The notes under the pieces were generated by a model that saw only the letters and a program-made list of their open reading frames with translations, had not been told where the DNA came from and searched no databases. A program made the position numbers and the translations under genes. DNA of 64,000 nt. It comes from Aphrophora alni (Eukaryota; Arthropoda; Insecta; Hemiptera; Aphrophoridae). Numbering within the stretch: the stretch's first letter is position 1; every line of letters begins with the position of its first letter. The stretch spans positions 960,001 to 1,024,000 of the forward strand of contig OY740766.1 in the NCBI GenBank assembly GCA_963513935.1. The letters run 5' to 3'. This document shows positions 11,822 through 25,128 of this stretch, in pieces.

Positions 11822-14800
11822 AAAGCAGCAGAATTATTGACACACAACATGGACTTCAACCTGGGAGTGATTCTTCCCCTCCCAAACCTCCTCCTCGTAT
11901 CCAAAAATCCGAAACTCAAGAAGACATTATTGAAAAGTCTGAAGAAGACATTCAAGATTATTCAATTCGTAAAAAATTTTGGGAACAAATGTCATCATCT
12001 GGATCTACTGAAAGTGAAATTAAATCGCAAAAATCACAAGATTCAGTAACACCCCCAGTCCCTAGACCGAGGTCAAGTATTGTGTCTTCTGTTCCGTTAC
12101 TGAAATCAGAGGCTGAAAGTGATACTGAAACCACTGCTACTACATTAAGTGACTCAACTGTTAGGATAAAAAATATTCCCCAAGATTCAGTCAGTAAGCA
12201 GTCTTTTACAGGCTCTTCGGATGCTTCTGATAAAGAGGAAGGATCTGAACCAGAGGCTATTGATTTGTCTGGACCAACAACAACGCTATCAAGTGTTCTG
12301 ACTACAGCAACGACTGTAGTTTCTGATACCACTGCTAAGCACCCGTCCAAAGACAGTCAAGCTGCTACTGCTGATAGCAGTGATTCTGAAGCAGAATACA
12401 TTGCCAAAGTTGGTGGTGGTACTTTATCTTATGAAAATAATGGTTTTGTTGGTGATGAAGAAGAACTAAAAGGAGTTCTAGAAAAAAATAAAATTAATGG
12501 TACCAATATTTCTGACTCTTTGTCTCAGTTTATAGTTCAACAGAAGAGTGAAACATCTATGCCTATTGCAGCTACTCGTAAAACTGTTTACGAGAGATCT
12601 GTCTCATTACCAACAGAAAATATTACAGACGTTTCAGAAAACAGTGTGAGAGCTAGAAAACGATTCTTTGAACAACAAATAAAAAAAGAAATGGTGGTAG
12701 ATCAGCTGATGACACAACTAGAGGAAGAGTCATCCCCAGAACATAAATCTATTCATCATAAAGAAACTGACAGATCTACTACAAACACTGAAGCAATGGT
12801 AAATCGTCAAATCCATAGTCATGAGCTAGAAGAGCAAATTGAATCACTTATTCCAGAAGATAAAAATATTATTGAAATTAAAAATGAATTAATTGAGGAA
12901 GTTAGACCAGTAACAGTAAAAGAAATAGCAAATGCTTTTGGTAAAGTTGATGCAAAGAAATCTGTGAAACGGACAGATTCTGTTTCTTATGAAGCTGAAA
13001 TTATCCGAGTTCAACAGAATGATGAGGCTCTTCAAAAGGAGATGTTTGATAAAGTTGGAACAAAACTCGAACAAATGGAGGTGTCAGACCAAAAAGTAGT
13101 CGTTAAAGACATATGTAATGTTTTTGAAAAGATAACTCAGGAAGATGTGATATTATCTCAGAAAATAGGTCCAGAAAAAAATATTTCAGAAGCAATGGAT
13201 GAAAAATCAATATCCCAAACAACTGAACTTAACAATCTAGAAGATATAATAATGACTAGAGATGAATCCAGTATAGTTTTTAAAAAGAAAGAAATTGATT
13301 TAGTAGCTTCAGTTCCAGAATATAGCCATGAAACAATAGAAGAAGTACTACAATATAAATCAGAAATAATAAGTCAACCGTCTGATTCACTAGAAGTACA
13401 CATAGATAAAAGTGAGATAGAAGCAACAGAAAAAGAGATAGAATTAGATGATGATTTCAAATATTTAAAAGAAGAAGGGAAAGCCGATTATACATATACA
13501 GAAGAAGATCCCATTCCATCAATAACTGTTACACTTTCTGGAAAACAAAGAACTGAGAGTTATAGTCAAGGGGAGAGTGAAGATACCCAGTCTGAATCTG
13601 ACATAACTCCAGAAGAAGCTAGACACAAAGAAAATACAAAAGAAATGCAAGAATTAGATCAACATGAAGTTACTCAATTTAAGGTAATTGAATGTAACAA
13701 ATTTAATGAATCAGAAATTCCATCAAATAAACAGCACCATGTCTACACTCCTGAAGAACATATACCAGACACAGTTTGGGAAGTACCAGTTCAACAAGAA
13801 CCTGAAACTAGTGATCAAGAAATGGTACAAGATATTCCGATAGAAAGGCAAGTAATAGTGGAGAAAGATGAGGATGATTCACAGCAATTATCTTTGTCAG
13901 ACACATCAGAGGTAAAAATTAGTCTAGATTTGAAGCAATATCAGTTAACAGAATTGGAAGCTAGAAAAATTGCTGAAGAAGTTGTGGAAAACATTGAATC
14001 TGAAATTGCAAAAAGGAGTGATTTAATAACAGATCTTGATGACAATATTTCACCTGCACCTTCAGCTCATTTAGCAGAAACCCAAGTATCTGACTATTTT
14101 AAGCAATTGTCTGATAGAGAAGAAATAGAAAAGAAATTATTTGAGTCAGTTTTAGCAAAGAAACAGCGTGAACAAATAAATAAGCTTACTCGCACTGATA
14201 CAACGACATCCAGCATGGAAATTACTGATGAAGATCTTCGAAGTAGTGGTGTTGAAACTGATAATTCACCGATTGAAAGTCAAGGATTAAAACTATACCA
14301 AGTTGAAGATAAAAGCGAAGATGATTTAACAGAGGATTTTACCAAAGTTGAAAAGGATTTGGAGGATGATTTGGCAAGATTAAAGGGAAAAGATTTAAAA
14401 CAAGATGCAACAAAAGATATGACACATTCTGATTATCCTATGCAATTGAAACAGCATGAAAAGGAACTCTTAACTAACCAAAACAAAAGTGATAATTCAA
14501 AAATAAAAGATCAAAAACTTGAAAATAAAGATAATACAGATACTTTGATACCAGTGAAATCAGAATTTGAAGAAACACTGAAAGACACTGATTTCAAAAA
14601 AGATTTGGATGTAGAAATACACTTAAAAAAGGAAGAGGTTATTGATGAAAATTTGAAAAAGTTAAAAGAAAAAGAGGTTGTTGAGAAAACACTTGCTGAA
14701 GTTAAGGAGTCTTTAGAAGCAGCACAAGAAGAATTGATAGAGGAGCATAAAAAGAAAAAAGAAACTATTCAAAAGAAGCAGTCCCCATCTGAATTTGAAT

Positions 14801-17800
14801 TCAAGGTATTATCTTTAGAAAAAATTACAGATGAATCTATACAAGAATCACATTTCGAAGAAACTGGAGCATCACTCAGTGCTACTAGTACCATAAATGA
14901 CAAACCAGTTATTGGCACAGTTGAAACTAAAATTATTGATAGTGAAGTGTCTGGAGCTATTTTACATACCCATGGACTCGAAGAAACAACATTTATACGG
15001 GATGGTGATAAAGGAATATTAGGTGAATTAAAACAAGACATATTTGCACAAAAAGATAAATCTGTAAAGGATATAAAAGTTGAGGAAACAATATCTATTA
15101 AACATCAAGATTTAGAACTGAAAAGTTCAAAGCAAGGATCGGCTTCATATTCTGTTGATGATGAAAAAATTGGTTCTGCAAAGTTTGAAGAAAAGCTTCT
15201 TATAACTGGTGATGGAGTTATGAAAAAGACTGTTGTTGAAGAAAAAGAAGAATCTTCTGCCAAAAAAGGAGAATCATTTGATTATGACAGTAAAACAGAG
15301 GAAGTTGATGCAAATAGATCTATTATTAAAGAAGAACATAAAAAAGAGGAACGCACTTTAGAAAAAGTTGAGGAAATCAAATCTTCTATAGAAGGAAAAG
15401 AGCATATTTTTATGGATGGGGGTTTTATTACTGAAAAATCAACAGAAAAATACCAGGTTTCAACAACTACTAAAACTGAATCAAGAGAAGAATATCATTC
15501 TGAATCAAAAATTGAAGTATGCACTGATATTGAAGCAGACGCAGCAATGGTAGAAGAGCTCCTCTCAGAAGGATATATACAACAAGAAGGTGATGACATA
15601 AATGATACCTGTAAAAAAACTGTCAGGGTAATTGAAAAAGTAGAAATTAAGAGAACATATAGTGAAGAATCGCAAAAATCATCCCAAGATGAAAGTGTAA
15701 AGTCACCAGTTGGGGCAGAAGATGGTATTTCATCATCTTCATCATCTGGCCGAAAAGGTGATTCTGACACATTACATACTTCTGAAAGACCAGAAGTAGT
15801 TATGCGTAAGCACAAAACAGTAGAGTCTGTAGTTCACAGACGTGGTGACCGTCGTTCTGGAACAGATTATGAACCGTACTCAAGCTCAGGGGAAAGTCAT
15901 TACCACTCCTTTGAACTAAATTCTGAAAGTATTCGAACACCAAGTAGACCATGTTCCTCAGATATGGATGCTTTAGTAGCTGGAGTTGGTACAACAGGTT
16001 CATCAGAATATGAATCTGCAGTTTCTCATGAAGTCTCTGGTAGATCATTCACTTCCCATGATTACCACACAGCTGTCAGTTCCTTAAGTTCACGTGAATC
16101 CATGAAGTCATTAGATTCTGAAAGTTCTGGTAATCTTGCTAGTGTTGAAATATCAAGTGAAGCATCTGAAACTCTTGTGCCTTCTGCAATGGAACTTGAA
16201 AAGGATATGGACGGAGCAATTGGCCCATTAATAGAAGAAGAATGCATTACTTTTAAGACAGATAATCGATTTATTGAACCATATGACTTAGATATTCCTC
16301 ACCATATTATTTGTGGAGAATCTCCTCCAATATTACAAAGTTCATCTGGTGAAAAACAATTAGATCAATCTGGCAGTTTTGATATATCTGGTGAAGAAGT
16401 TTCAGAGGAAGATGGTGCTGTTAAGCCTTGCATAGAAAAGGATCTAAGAGCTCAGGATTCAATGTTGGGTATGAAACGCTCACATGAAATGATATTTCAA
16501 CAAGAACCACAACCTATTATAACAGAAAGTCCAATGTCAGAATCCTCTTCTCATGAAGAAAAATTTAGTTCAAGTCTTGATGATGTAGGTAGTGTTCTAA
16601 GTTTGTCAAGTATATCAGATACTGCAGCAATTCGCACAGTTATTGAATTATCTCGCACAGAATCAGATAAAATGGATGGATCTGCAACATCTGACCAACT
16701 TAGTATGACAGTGTCTGCTACATCAGAGCATTCTTTCTCTTCTGGATCACGAGAAGATATTGACGCAAAAATTCCTCATGTAACAAAGTCTGAAATAACA
16801 ACATCAACACAGTCTTCATCTCAAGATGGTCATGTTGCTTCTGTAACCATAACAACGTCATCTGTTAAAGAAGGGGGAATTCAAAGTGTATGTACTCAAG
16901 TAACTTCTCAGACAGAAGTTGAAGTTCCATCAACAAAATCTGATGAGCTAATAGAAGAAGGATATATTTGCAGTAATGGACCAACTCAAGTTGAATATAA
17001 TTCAGAATACGATGATGTGCGAGAGACTAAAAAAAAGCCTGGCCATCGTCGTACTGAAAGCAAAAGTTTTAAGCCTTCAATGATACCAGTTTTTACAAAA
17101 AAACAAGATGTTATGACCAAAAAATTAGATGAATATGTCAGCGAGGACATGGCTGAAAGTGATAAGTATACAGAACCAGCAGGCTTGACCCTAAAAGAAG
17201 GTCGAAATGATGAAAAAAAAGATGTTGATGAAGCTGAGCGAATTGAAGATGAATCATACCAAACTGAAGCAGACCAAGGATTTCATCGTGACTTAAGAGA
17301 AGGAAGGATGATTATGGAAGACACATCCAGCATGGAGGAAGATCAAGAAGAACTACGAGAACTTGACAGTAGTAGACCTCAATCTCAAGTAAGTAAGTCA
17401 GATTCTGAAAGTGGTCATCATCCTATGTCTGCTGCTTTCTCAGATGACAGACCTGATTCTGAACTTGCAGAACTTCTTAAACAATGTTCATCTGATGCAG
17501 GATCAGAAGATCCAATTGAACGGCCAAAAACTCCAGAACCTATAGAAGAAAGTGAAATTAAAGATGATACACCAGAGTTTTCTTCTGAAGCCCAAGCTAG
17601 TGTTACTGAATTAGAAATGGAATATTCAGGAGCATTTAGCCGCAGTATTGAGTATGAATCACATGTTAGTCCTATTCGTGAAAAAGCAGGTCTTACTTTT
17701 GAAAGTTGGGAACAACATATTTCAGATCATGAAGATGAGCTGGCTGAAGCTGAGGCAGCATTCCAAATGGTGCCCCATATTTCACCTGCAATTGTATCAA

Positions 17801-20647
17801 CACTTCCAGCTACAATACCAGAAGATCCTATTGCTGAAAAACATGAACTAGAAACTCGTGAAATGGATTTAAAAGAAGAAATCAGAAGACGTGCTGCACA
17901 AATGGAAGCTACGTCACCTGGATCAATTCCAGACATAACTGTTACACAACACATGACACCATTAATTGATCGTGCATTTCACTATCCTGATTTAGAATTA
18001 GAGGAAGAAATAGCTAAAGCAGCATCTACCCCTCAAACTCCAGCTTCGGTTTCAAGTCGAGCATCTTCTGAAACAGAAACTGATCAGGGTCGAGAATATA
18101 TTTTAGAAGAGGAAGAAGGGGATGACTTTATTGCAGAAGAACTGGATGTTGGTGAAATATCTGTAACAACAGATGAAAAAACTGTATTTGAAACTAAGGA
18201 TGAAATATTAGAAAGAGATTCTGCAACTGACTCACCTGGAAGTGATTCTTTTGAAATGCTGGAGAAACCAGATATAGCTGATGAATTTGTAATTATTGAA
18301 GAAGTCGGGAAAGAAGCACATGAACAAGATTGTGAAGGTAAAAGTGTCCAGATCAGGAAAAAAAGAGTTGTTAAAAAAATAATTGTGGATGATGAAGAAA
18401 TTACATCCCCTCCTGCTCCTAGCACACGCATGACTGATATAAAATATTATCCTTCTGGGGGAGTACAGAATGAAAACATGGGACCTTTCCCTTTTGACTC
18501 AGATAGTCCTCCAACCAATATAGATGAAACTCAATCAAGAGAAGCAACATCCCAAGAAGGTACTCCTCCTTCAGATGATGAACCAGAATTTGAACATGAG
18601 GTTGAAGCTGGAAAAAAATGGATAGAAATGCAATTTCAAGGTGACCATGCTACAGCAGTGTATGGTTATGATATAGAATTTGAACATGGCCCACTAGAAG
18701 ATATTAAAGAAGAAGATGCAAATGATTTAGAACAAAGCAGTAGTCGATTTGGTAGTCTTGGTAGTCAAGTTAGCCACTCAGTAGGTAGTTTTGGAAGCAT
18801 AAATAAAGCTTCTCTTGGCAGCACCCCAGACTATGATGTTCTTGCAGGTCGTAAATATTTTACTCGTTCGGGAGAACATGATGATATATCTATGAGCTCT
18901 TTGCAAGAATTTGAAAGGCTAGAAAGTTTGATTGCTATGGAATCTTCTAAAAACAAATCACATGGTTCTCAAGACTCGCTAGGTTCAGGTAACAGTTCTG
19001 GCAATAGTAAACGATTCGGTACTACAAAAAGTGGAGGTGATGACGTTTCTGTAGGATCTCTTAAAGAATTTGAAGGCCTAGAAACAGCATGCCTTGAAGC
19101 TGCAAAAATTGAAGTTAAAGCTAAAGAAGAGGAAGCTTTATTATCAGAAATTGATGAAGGTCATGAAAGCCAAGCATCAGAATCTGAAAGCTGTGAAACT
19201 ATTTCTGCAGGAGGAATGAAAGGTGGTGATTCTGATTCAGATGATTATGAAAAAAGAATGTTTGAAATCGATGAAATTATTCGACAAGCTCAAACAAATG
19301 TGGAACGTTTTATTGATGTTAAAGATAAAGGTGAAGATGGTACTGACTGCAGCATATTAGACAGGACAGAATCTGTCGGAAGAGGAGATTCATTGGAAGA
19401 AGTCGCAAAGGTACCAGATCTTGATCTAGATGCTCCCCTCTATTCCTTAGCATCAGCTTCTGTTGCTTCTTATAGTGGAAGGAGCTATGTGCAACAGTGG
19501 AAGGAATATGATGATGAAATGCTGACCAGCACTGATTCTCTTGATGTTAAAACAGCAATCTCTAAGTCAGGAGCTTTGGATCCATTAACTACCAGCACTG
19601 ATTCATTAGAACCAAAAACTTTACCTGATAAAGATGCTATGTCGGCAAGTACTGATTCCATTGAGTATCATTTACAAGAGAAAAAATCTAAGTCTAAAGG
19701 TGATATAATGACAGATTCAATTGAAATACCATGTGATAAAACTTCCATGATAACCTCTACCGATTCATTAGAAATGGATCCAGCTAAACATATGGCATCT
19801 GATTCAATTGATGAAGAGGAAGATATCTGTGGCCAGATTGGTAGCACTCAGGACCAGAGCAGTTCTAGTGGTCGAGAAGGTGATTTGAGTTCTTCTGGCA
19901 AAGAAGACAGTGGTGAACAAAACAGAATGCCTCCTCCTCGTGCAGAATTATTATTGGGAAGTACTGATTCATTAGAACCATCTAGTTCAACAGCTACACA
20001 TGCAACTTACCAATATGAAACTGATTCTATGATGTCATCTAGTTTTACAAGTGGGGGATCTAATACTATGGTCTCCAGTACTGAAACTCTTGATGCTACA
20101 GCAAAAGCTGGTATTTGGTTTGAAGATGGCCGCCCTTATGTTACAGAAGTAATAGAACCAGAAACGGATGATGATTTTTCACACACAATTCATCGCACTG
20201 TAGAACTTCCACCAGAAATTCATAAGGTTACTTTCCGAGGACCTGATGCTGAAAAAGCATTACGAGAATATATTGATAATTTTGCGCCTGGCGAAGATAC
20301 TACAGAAACACAAGAAATTGATAAAGATGGCAATGTACATATAAAGCGTGTCATTCAAAGACGTGTCATAGTTCGTCCTGAGGAAATGGGTGGTCCAACA
20401 ACTGATATTTCTGGCCCTGAACTTGAAAAATACCTTCAACATCTCTCTGATGAACAGATGGGTGATGAACAAGTATCAGATGTAATCGAATCTGATTTTA
20501 CTCATCTAATGTCTTCTATAACTGGTACTTCCTCTCCTTCTCATTCTACTGAAGCACATCGTACCTATGTTACTCGTCATATCACATCCTCCATTCCTAC
20601 TGGTTTAGAACCCTCCCAGAAAGCGATAACTACCCCTGACATTAAAG
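11822..20647 (+). CDS. Ank2: Ankyrin-2-like gene, giant exon D (2,942 codons)
   Basis: This single 8,826-bp exon is open throughout and phase 1 at both ends; the donor is aaag|gtagtt at 20648. The protein starts with a proline-rich patch (SSPPKPPPRIQ) of SH3-ligand type and continues as acidic, Ser/Glu-rich, probably disordered sequence. Landmarks are short repeats DDISMSSLQEFERLE and DDVSVGSLKEFEGLE (bases ~18880 and ~19040), and about eight STDSLE-type motifs at 19524-20090. Near the end is a dense conserved-looking block (FEDGRPYVTEVIEPE, KVTFRGPDAEKALREYI, VIQRRVIVRPEE) at 20112-20390. I recognise this tail and the STDSLE repeats from insect ankyrin-2/unc-44 long isoforms, which is the main basis for naming the gene. 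Giant Ank2 isoforms organise axonal microtubules and the synaptic membrane skeleton (family knowledge). Unspliced, the frame ends at 20689-20691. Confidence 0.85.
19524..20090 (+). repeat. STDSLE-type short motif repeats within exon D
   Basis: Eight variants occur: STDSLD at 19527, STDSLE, STDSIE, TDSIE, STDSLE, SDSIDE, STDSLE near 19957 and STETLD near 20075, spaced irregularly by 13-50 residues. Ser/Thr-Asp-Ser spacing suggests kinase sites, possibly casein kinase 2 (inference). Similar Ser/Thr/Glu-rich repeat regions are known in unc-44. Confidence 0.75.
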
Positions 20648-22363
20648 GTAGTTTTTCCTTAATACTGTACACCATTATATGTTATGTTTGACCAGTGTAA
20701 AACTTTTGGATAGATTCCATACGTCAGGAGGAATTTAAAAGTTTAAAATTAACAACTTAATTAGATCTATAGATTTCCTTGTTTTTTTTTCACCAAAATA
20801 TTTATTTTAAATATTTTCTCAAATAAACATGCATTTAGTAAATAATATCCATGAAAGGTGCCGGTAAATTATAATTGAGCCCATCAATTGCATCTTATTT
20901 AAAACGATTTTGGAAAGTTTTTTTTTTTTAATTACATCAATATTATCACATTCTAAAATGATGATACAAAAATTAATTAATTTCTATTTAACAATTTTCA
21001 AAAATATTTCATATCAATGGTAAGGTTACTGTTTAAAACTGTTTATTTGTCAAATCCATATTCAAAACACAACATGCTTCATGGAAATAAAAAAGTGTTC
21101 CACTTGGCATAGAATTAGTTTTCAAAAGTAATGAAAACAAAATATACTAATTTTGTCTTTTCTTTTCCCTCTTGAGTTTTCTTCACTATTTTTATTCTAT
21201 TTCTTAGCATTTCCTTTACTCAAGTTCAATATTTTCGAAAATAATATAAATATGGAGAATATGTAACAAAATAATGGTTTAATCTTTATACATCTAGATC
21301 ACAAGAAAATTACTACTGCTATTGTCTCGGTAGAATATCATTTTGTTTCAAAATGATACATTTTATCTTTGAGAAAAAATACAATTTTCCATAAAAAATA
21401 TACATTTATTTCCTAATTTGGGTAAAATTATTTTGTTCTCATTTGGTAAATGTTCTTGGTTAGATTTTGACTTCTTTTGTTACATAACGAATAGTTTAAA
21501 ACCCATTTAAAACATAAAAGACTTAGCTAATCATTGGTCAAACATAAATAATTAAATACATTATTTTTAATGCATGGTGCTGCTGCTAATTACTTTTACT
21601 AACTAACTGATATTAATGTTGTTTGGTCTACTTTGTAGTTAGTGTGAATAGAAATAAAATATAAAATTATAATTTAGTAATGAATAATCATTGTTACTTC
21701 CTTGATAATTGTGGATTTGATTCCAAATTTCTTATTGATTTTGAATCCTACCACTTTAGGTGGCTATAAAAAAATACTTTTTCTGAAGGAGTTTATCAAT
21801 AAAAATATTTCATTTCTTTAGCCCTATCTTATTTTTTAATAAAATAGTATTATATTAAATATTTTATGGAATATTGTTTATTCACAAATTCAATATACAA
21901 TATTTAATAGTATTGTTTCAATAAGTATAAAATATTGAAGGAATATCTATCAATTGTTACTACATTATCTTTAATCAACATTTCTTGTACCTTTAATTTT
22001 TTTTCCCCTCGTTACTGTTCCTTGTGATAGTAATGATTGGATAAAATTTAAAAGGAAATAAATATGAAATCATGTAATGTAACAGGTGATTAGAATAAAG
22101 ATAATTTTTTTAATGTGTCATTGTTCCCCTCCTAAGGGATAGTAGAATAATGCTAGAAAAAGATAAAATGTAATGAAGATTTGCATAATTAGTAAACATC
22201 ACTTTAAAACCCAGTGATTATTATTTTTTTAATATCTGAAATGTAAGTAATTAAAGTAAAAAATGATACCATTATAATGTGTAAAAGTAAAGTTATTACA
22301 TTGTATTTTATACTTACTATTAATGATTTATTTACTACAATTAATATTATTGTAATATTTTAG
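20648..22363 (+). other. Intron, phase 1
   Basis: This 1,716-bp AT-rich intron runs from GTAGTT to ...atattttag. I see no transposon ends or coding signal. Confidence 0.75.
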
Positions 22364-22429
22364 ATGAGCCAACAGCTGATGAAGTAAAGACAACTTCACA
22401 GAGTACTGCAGAAATTTCTGGAGCTCGAG
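22364..22429 (+). CDS. Ank2: Ankyrin-2-like gene, small exon E (22 codons)
   Basis: The acceptor is taatattttag, ending at 22363. The 66-bp exon (frame EPTADEVKTTSQSTAEISGA) is phase 1 at both ends and fits the neighbouring exons. The donor at 22430 (cgag|gttaat) is weaker than the others. If it is not used, the frame adds one glycine and stops at TAA 22432-22434, so this exon could also end a shorter isoform. The role is unknown; the sequence is polar like the preceding exon. Confidence 0.6.
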
Positions 22430-22968
22430 GTTAATAGTTTTTTGTTTTGTCGTAGTATGTGTATTTAACAGGGTTATGCATGGAGCTGATTTCTTCGTTA
22501 GAACTGTTCTGCTGCTTTAGCTTCAAAATTTAATCTCATTCTGAAAATTTTCAAAGTAAACATACAGGTTTTTAAAAAGTTGAGACTAATTATTTCAATA
22601 CAAATGAATAAAGCTCAAGAACCTTGATCATTTTAAAAATTATACAACTTTAGTAAATTTTTCCTATTTTAATTATTAAATATATTTATTTAAATTACAT
22701 TTTACTATTTCAAAATACCGCCCTGTATTATGTATATTACATCAACCCTAAGGTTATATTTTATATAGCATACCAACTGGAACAAATATTCTTAGAGAAA
22801 ATGTCTTCTTTTTTTTTAAACAAGTTTAATATTTTGTACAAAACAAACTAATGTCCAACATCTATTTGTAACCTGATTAAATAATTTAATTTATTTTTGG
22901 AAACCTAATAATAATTACTTTACATATTCCACTTACTATGGAAAAGCATTTATTTATTTTCAAATTTA

Positions 22969-23208
22969 CTAGTGGCCTTTGCAAGCTAAAAATGTACCAA
23001 GATGTATAAATACCAAACCAATAGCACTAAACACCAAACCATAGCTTCTAATATAATCCACTTTCAGTAGTGTTCTTCCGCCAATCACTTTTCGGAGATG
23101 CTTTGCCATCTCATTTTCATTTTCATTTCCTTTCACTCCAGAATGGTTCATCTCTCTTTTCATTGTTGTAAACTTATCGAGTGGTCCTATACACTCTTCT
23201 ACAAGATT
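22969..23208 (-). CDS. Possible 3'-terminal exon of an unknown membrane protein
   Basis: On the minus strand an acceptor-like TTAATCTTGTAG precedes 23208. From there 80 codons are open to TAG at 22969-22971, and an AATAAATAAA polyadenylation-like signal follows within about 20 bases. Codon use is less AT-biased than the surrounding intron. The peptide is polar (KREMNHSGVKGNENENEM), then basic (AKHLRKVIGGRTLLK), and ends with a hydrophobic stretch (GLVFSAIGLVFIHLGTFLA) and a short tail, so it would be anchored in a membrane near its C-terminus. I do not recognise the family. It could be the last exon of a gene nested in the ankyrin intron, or a decaying gene copy. The open frame continues upstream to 23313, but without a convincing start. 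Confidence 0.35.
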   Translation of the reverse strand, partial: NLVEECIGPLDKFTTMKREMNHSGVKGNENENEMAKHLRKVIGGRTLLKVDYIRSYGLVFSAIGLVFIHLGTFLACKGH

Positions 23209-25128
23209 AATTTTTAAAGTTGTTTGACTGTCATATACTTTATATAAATGAATACCAATATGTAAATATTTGAAATTAAAGTTTTTATTTGTAAAGTATG
23301 AATATATCACACATTATGCAGTTTTAATCTATTTTGAAGATACCAGAGCCAAAAATATTCGGTCTCCCCCTTTATTTTTTACTTCATCAGCTTTTTATAA
23401 ATGACAACATTCATTTTAATTCTCCTTACTAACAATCACAATAACACGATAGACATATTTTATCCAATTAAATGAAGAGAAGACATTTCTTATTTTTGAT
23501 TTTAGTTTAAAATCTAACCACCTGCAAAGCAAATTTTCCTTCATTGGTATCTTAATAATTATACATTAATAATTTTTTAACCTATTATCTAAAATGTTAA
23601 AATGTTGTGAGAGATGAGCCATTCCTCTCTTACCTCTATCTAAGATTGTTTTCTATTTCACATTAGGCTGATTTTTAAATTTCCTTTTTTGTAAAATTTA
23701 ATTTCTAATTGAAAGTTGTACGTAATCTAAAAATAAAACTGTGTGAAAATTTTACCTTTAAATATTAGGTTCAATCAACCGTGTTTAAGCTCTAAAGTTA
23801 GTTTTATAAACTTGTCTGTTGATCTAAGGTATAATTTATGGGTACATTATAATACATGATTCAAAGGTACTTTAATTGACAATGAAATATTAAAATCAAT
23901 TAAGCTTACAAAAATATTTTGTGCACAAAAGTTTGACATCATGCCTTTTTTAGATACCTACTTTAGGTCCTTAATACTGCATTTTATGTATCCATTTTTC
24001 CTCTTTGTAGACAATAATCAACATTTTGGATAAAAACATGATAACTTCTATTTTAATTTCTAACCTATATCAGAAAAATCCTACAAAATATCCAGCAGTG
24101 ATCTTTGGACTTTCCTATGAACCATCTCTGCAGCTCAATAGACTAGACCAATTTTCATGCCGTTATCAGTAATCTCTTCCTTTGGTAGTACCGTTATGAT
24201 TTTAAAATTTTGTTCTAGTAATTTAAAAATCAATCATATCTCACGAAAGTGAATAAAGGATGTAGACCTTTCCTTTATCTATTTTTCTCTTATCTGAAAT
24301 ACACGGGATAAAATTAAAAAATTAATTACAATATGTCTTTAAATCAACCAACATCCGAGTATATAAATAAAACTATGTACTGAACTTAAACATATTTTTT
24401 TAAAAATCCATAATCAGTTAAAATTAAAAATACTCAGTATCAATTTATCTATGATTTCATATCAATTTATCATAAATATTAAATGTGCCACAATTAAAGA
24501 TGGATATTTCTGAAAATATCACATAGATTCTGTATGTTTACTTTAAAACAAACTTGTAAATATAGTGTGAAATAGTTTGCTTTGTTGGAAAAAGGATAAG
24601 TGTATGTTTCTTGAATCTGCTAAGTGGCGTTGCATGAGTGCATGCAATAGTGTCTATTGGTCAACTGATATATGGGGCTTGTTTCTACTAATCCTACAGG
24701 TTTTCGAGTGCTGGTGTGTCTATTTGCTGTATAGTAGCCATCTGCATGTTATTTAAAAATTATCCTAAAGTGTATAAGATGTTGTTTTGCATAGCGAATT
24801 AATACACATAAAAATAATCTTAGTAACAACAAAGTATAGTAAATTATATTATAGAACTGTAACTAATGTTTCCCTGATTTTATGGAATTTGAGGACAAAA
24901 ATAAATGTACACTTTTATAACTTATGTTATGTAGTCTACTTATGATTTAAAATGTCATTTAAATCAGTTATTTTATAGTATATACAGCATAGTGTTGTTT
25001 GCTTATTAGAAGTGTAACATCAAGAAAAACTTGTACATTCAGTGTTTCTACTTTCTAATAGAAAATAATATTATTTAACTTCTTTCATAAATTTCAAAAT
25101 ATTTGTGTAATACCAACAATATATATAT

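Noticed and set aside
11958..20472. Minus-strand and other-frame open stretches over exon D
   Set aside because: They are compositional mirrors of the acidic, Ser-rich exon, with no domain or splice signals.
24660..24735. Acceptor-like ctactaatcctacag followed by a short phase-1 frame
   Set aside because: It stops after about 11 codons, the branch point is too close to the acceptor, and there is no sign of coding constraint.
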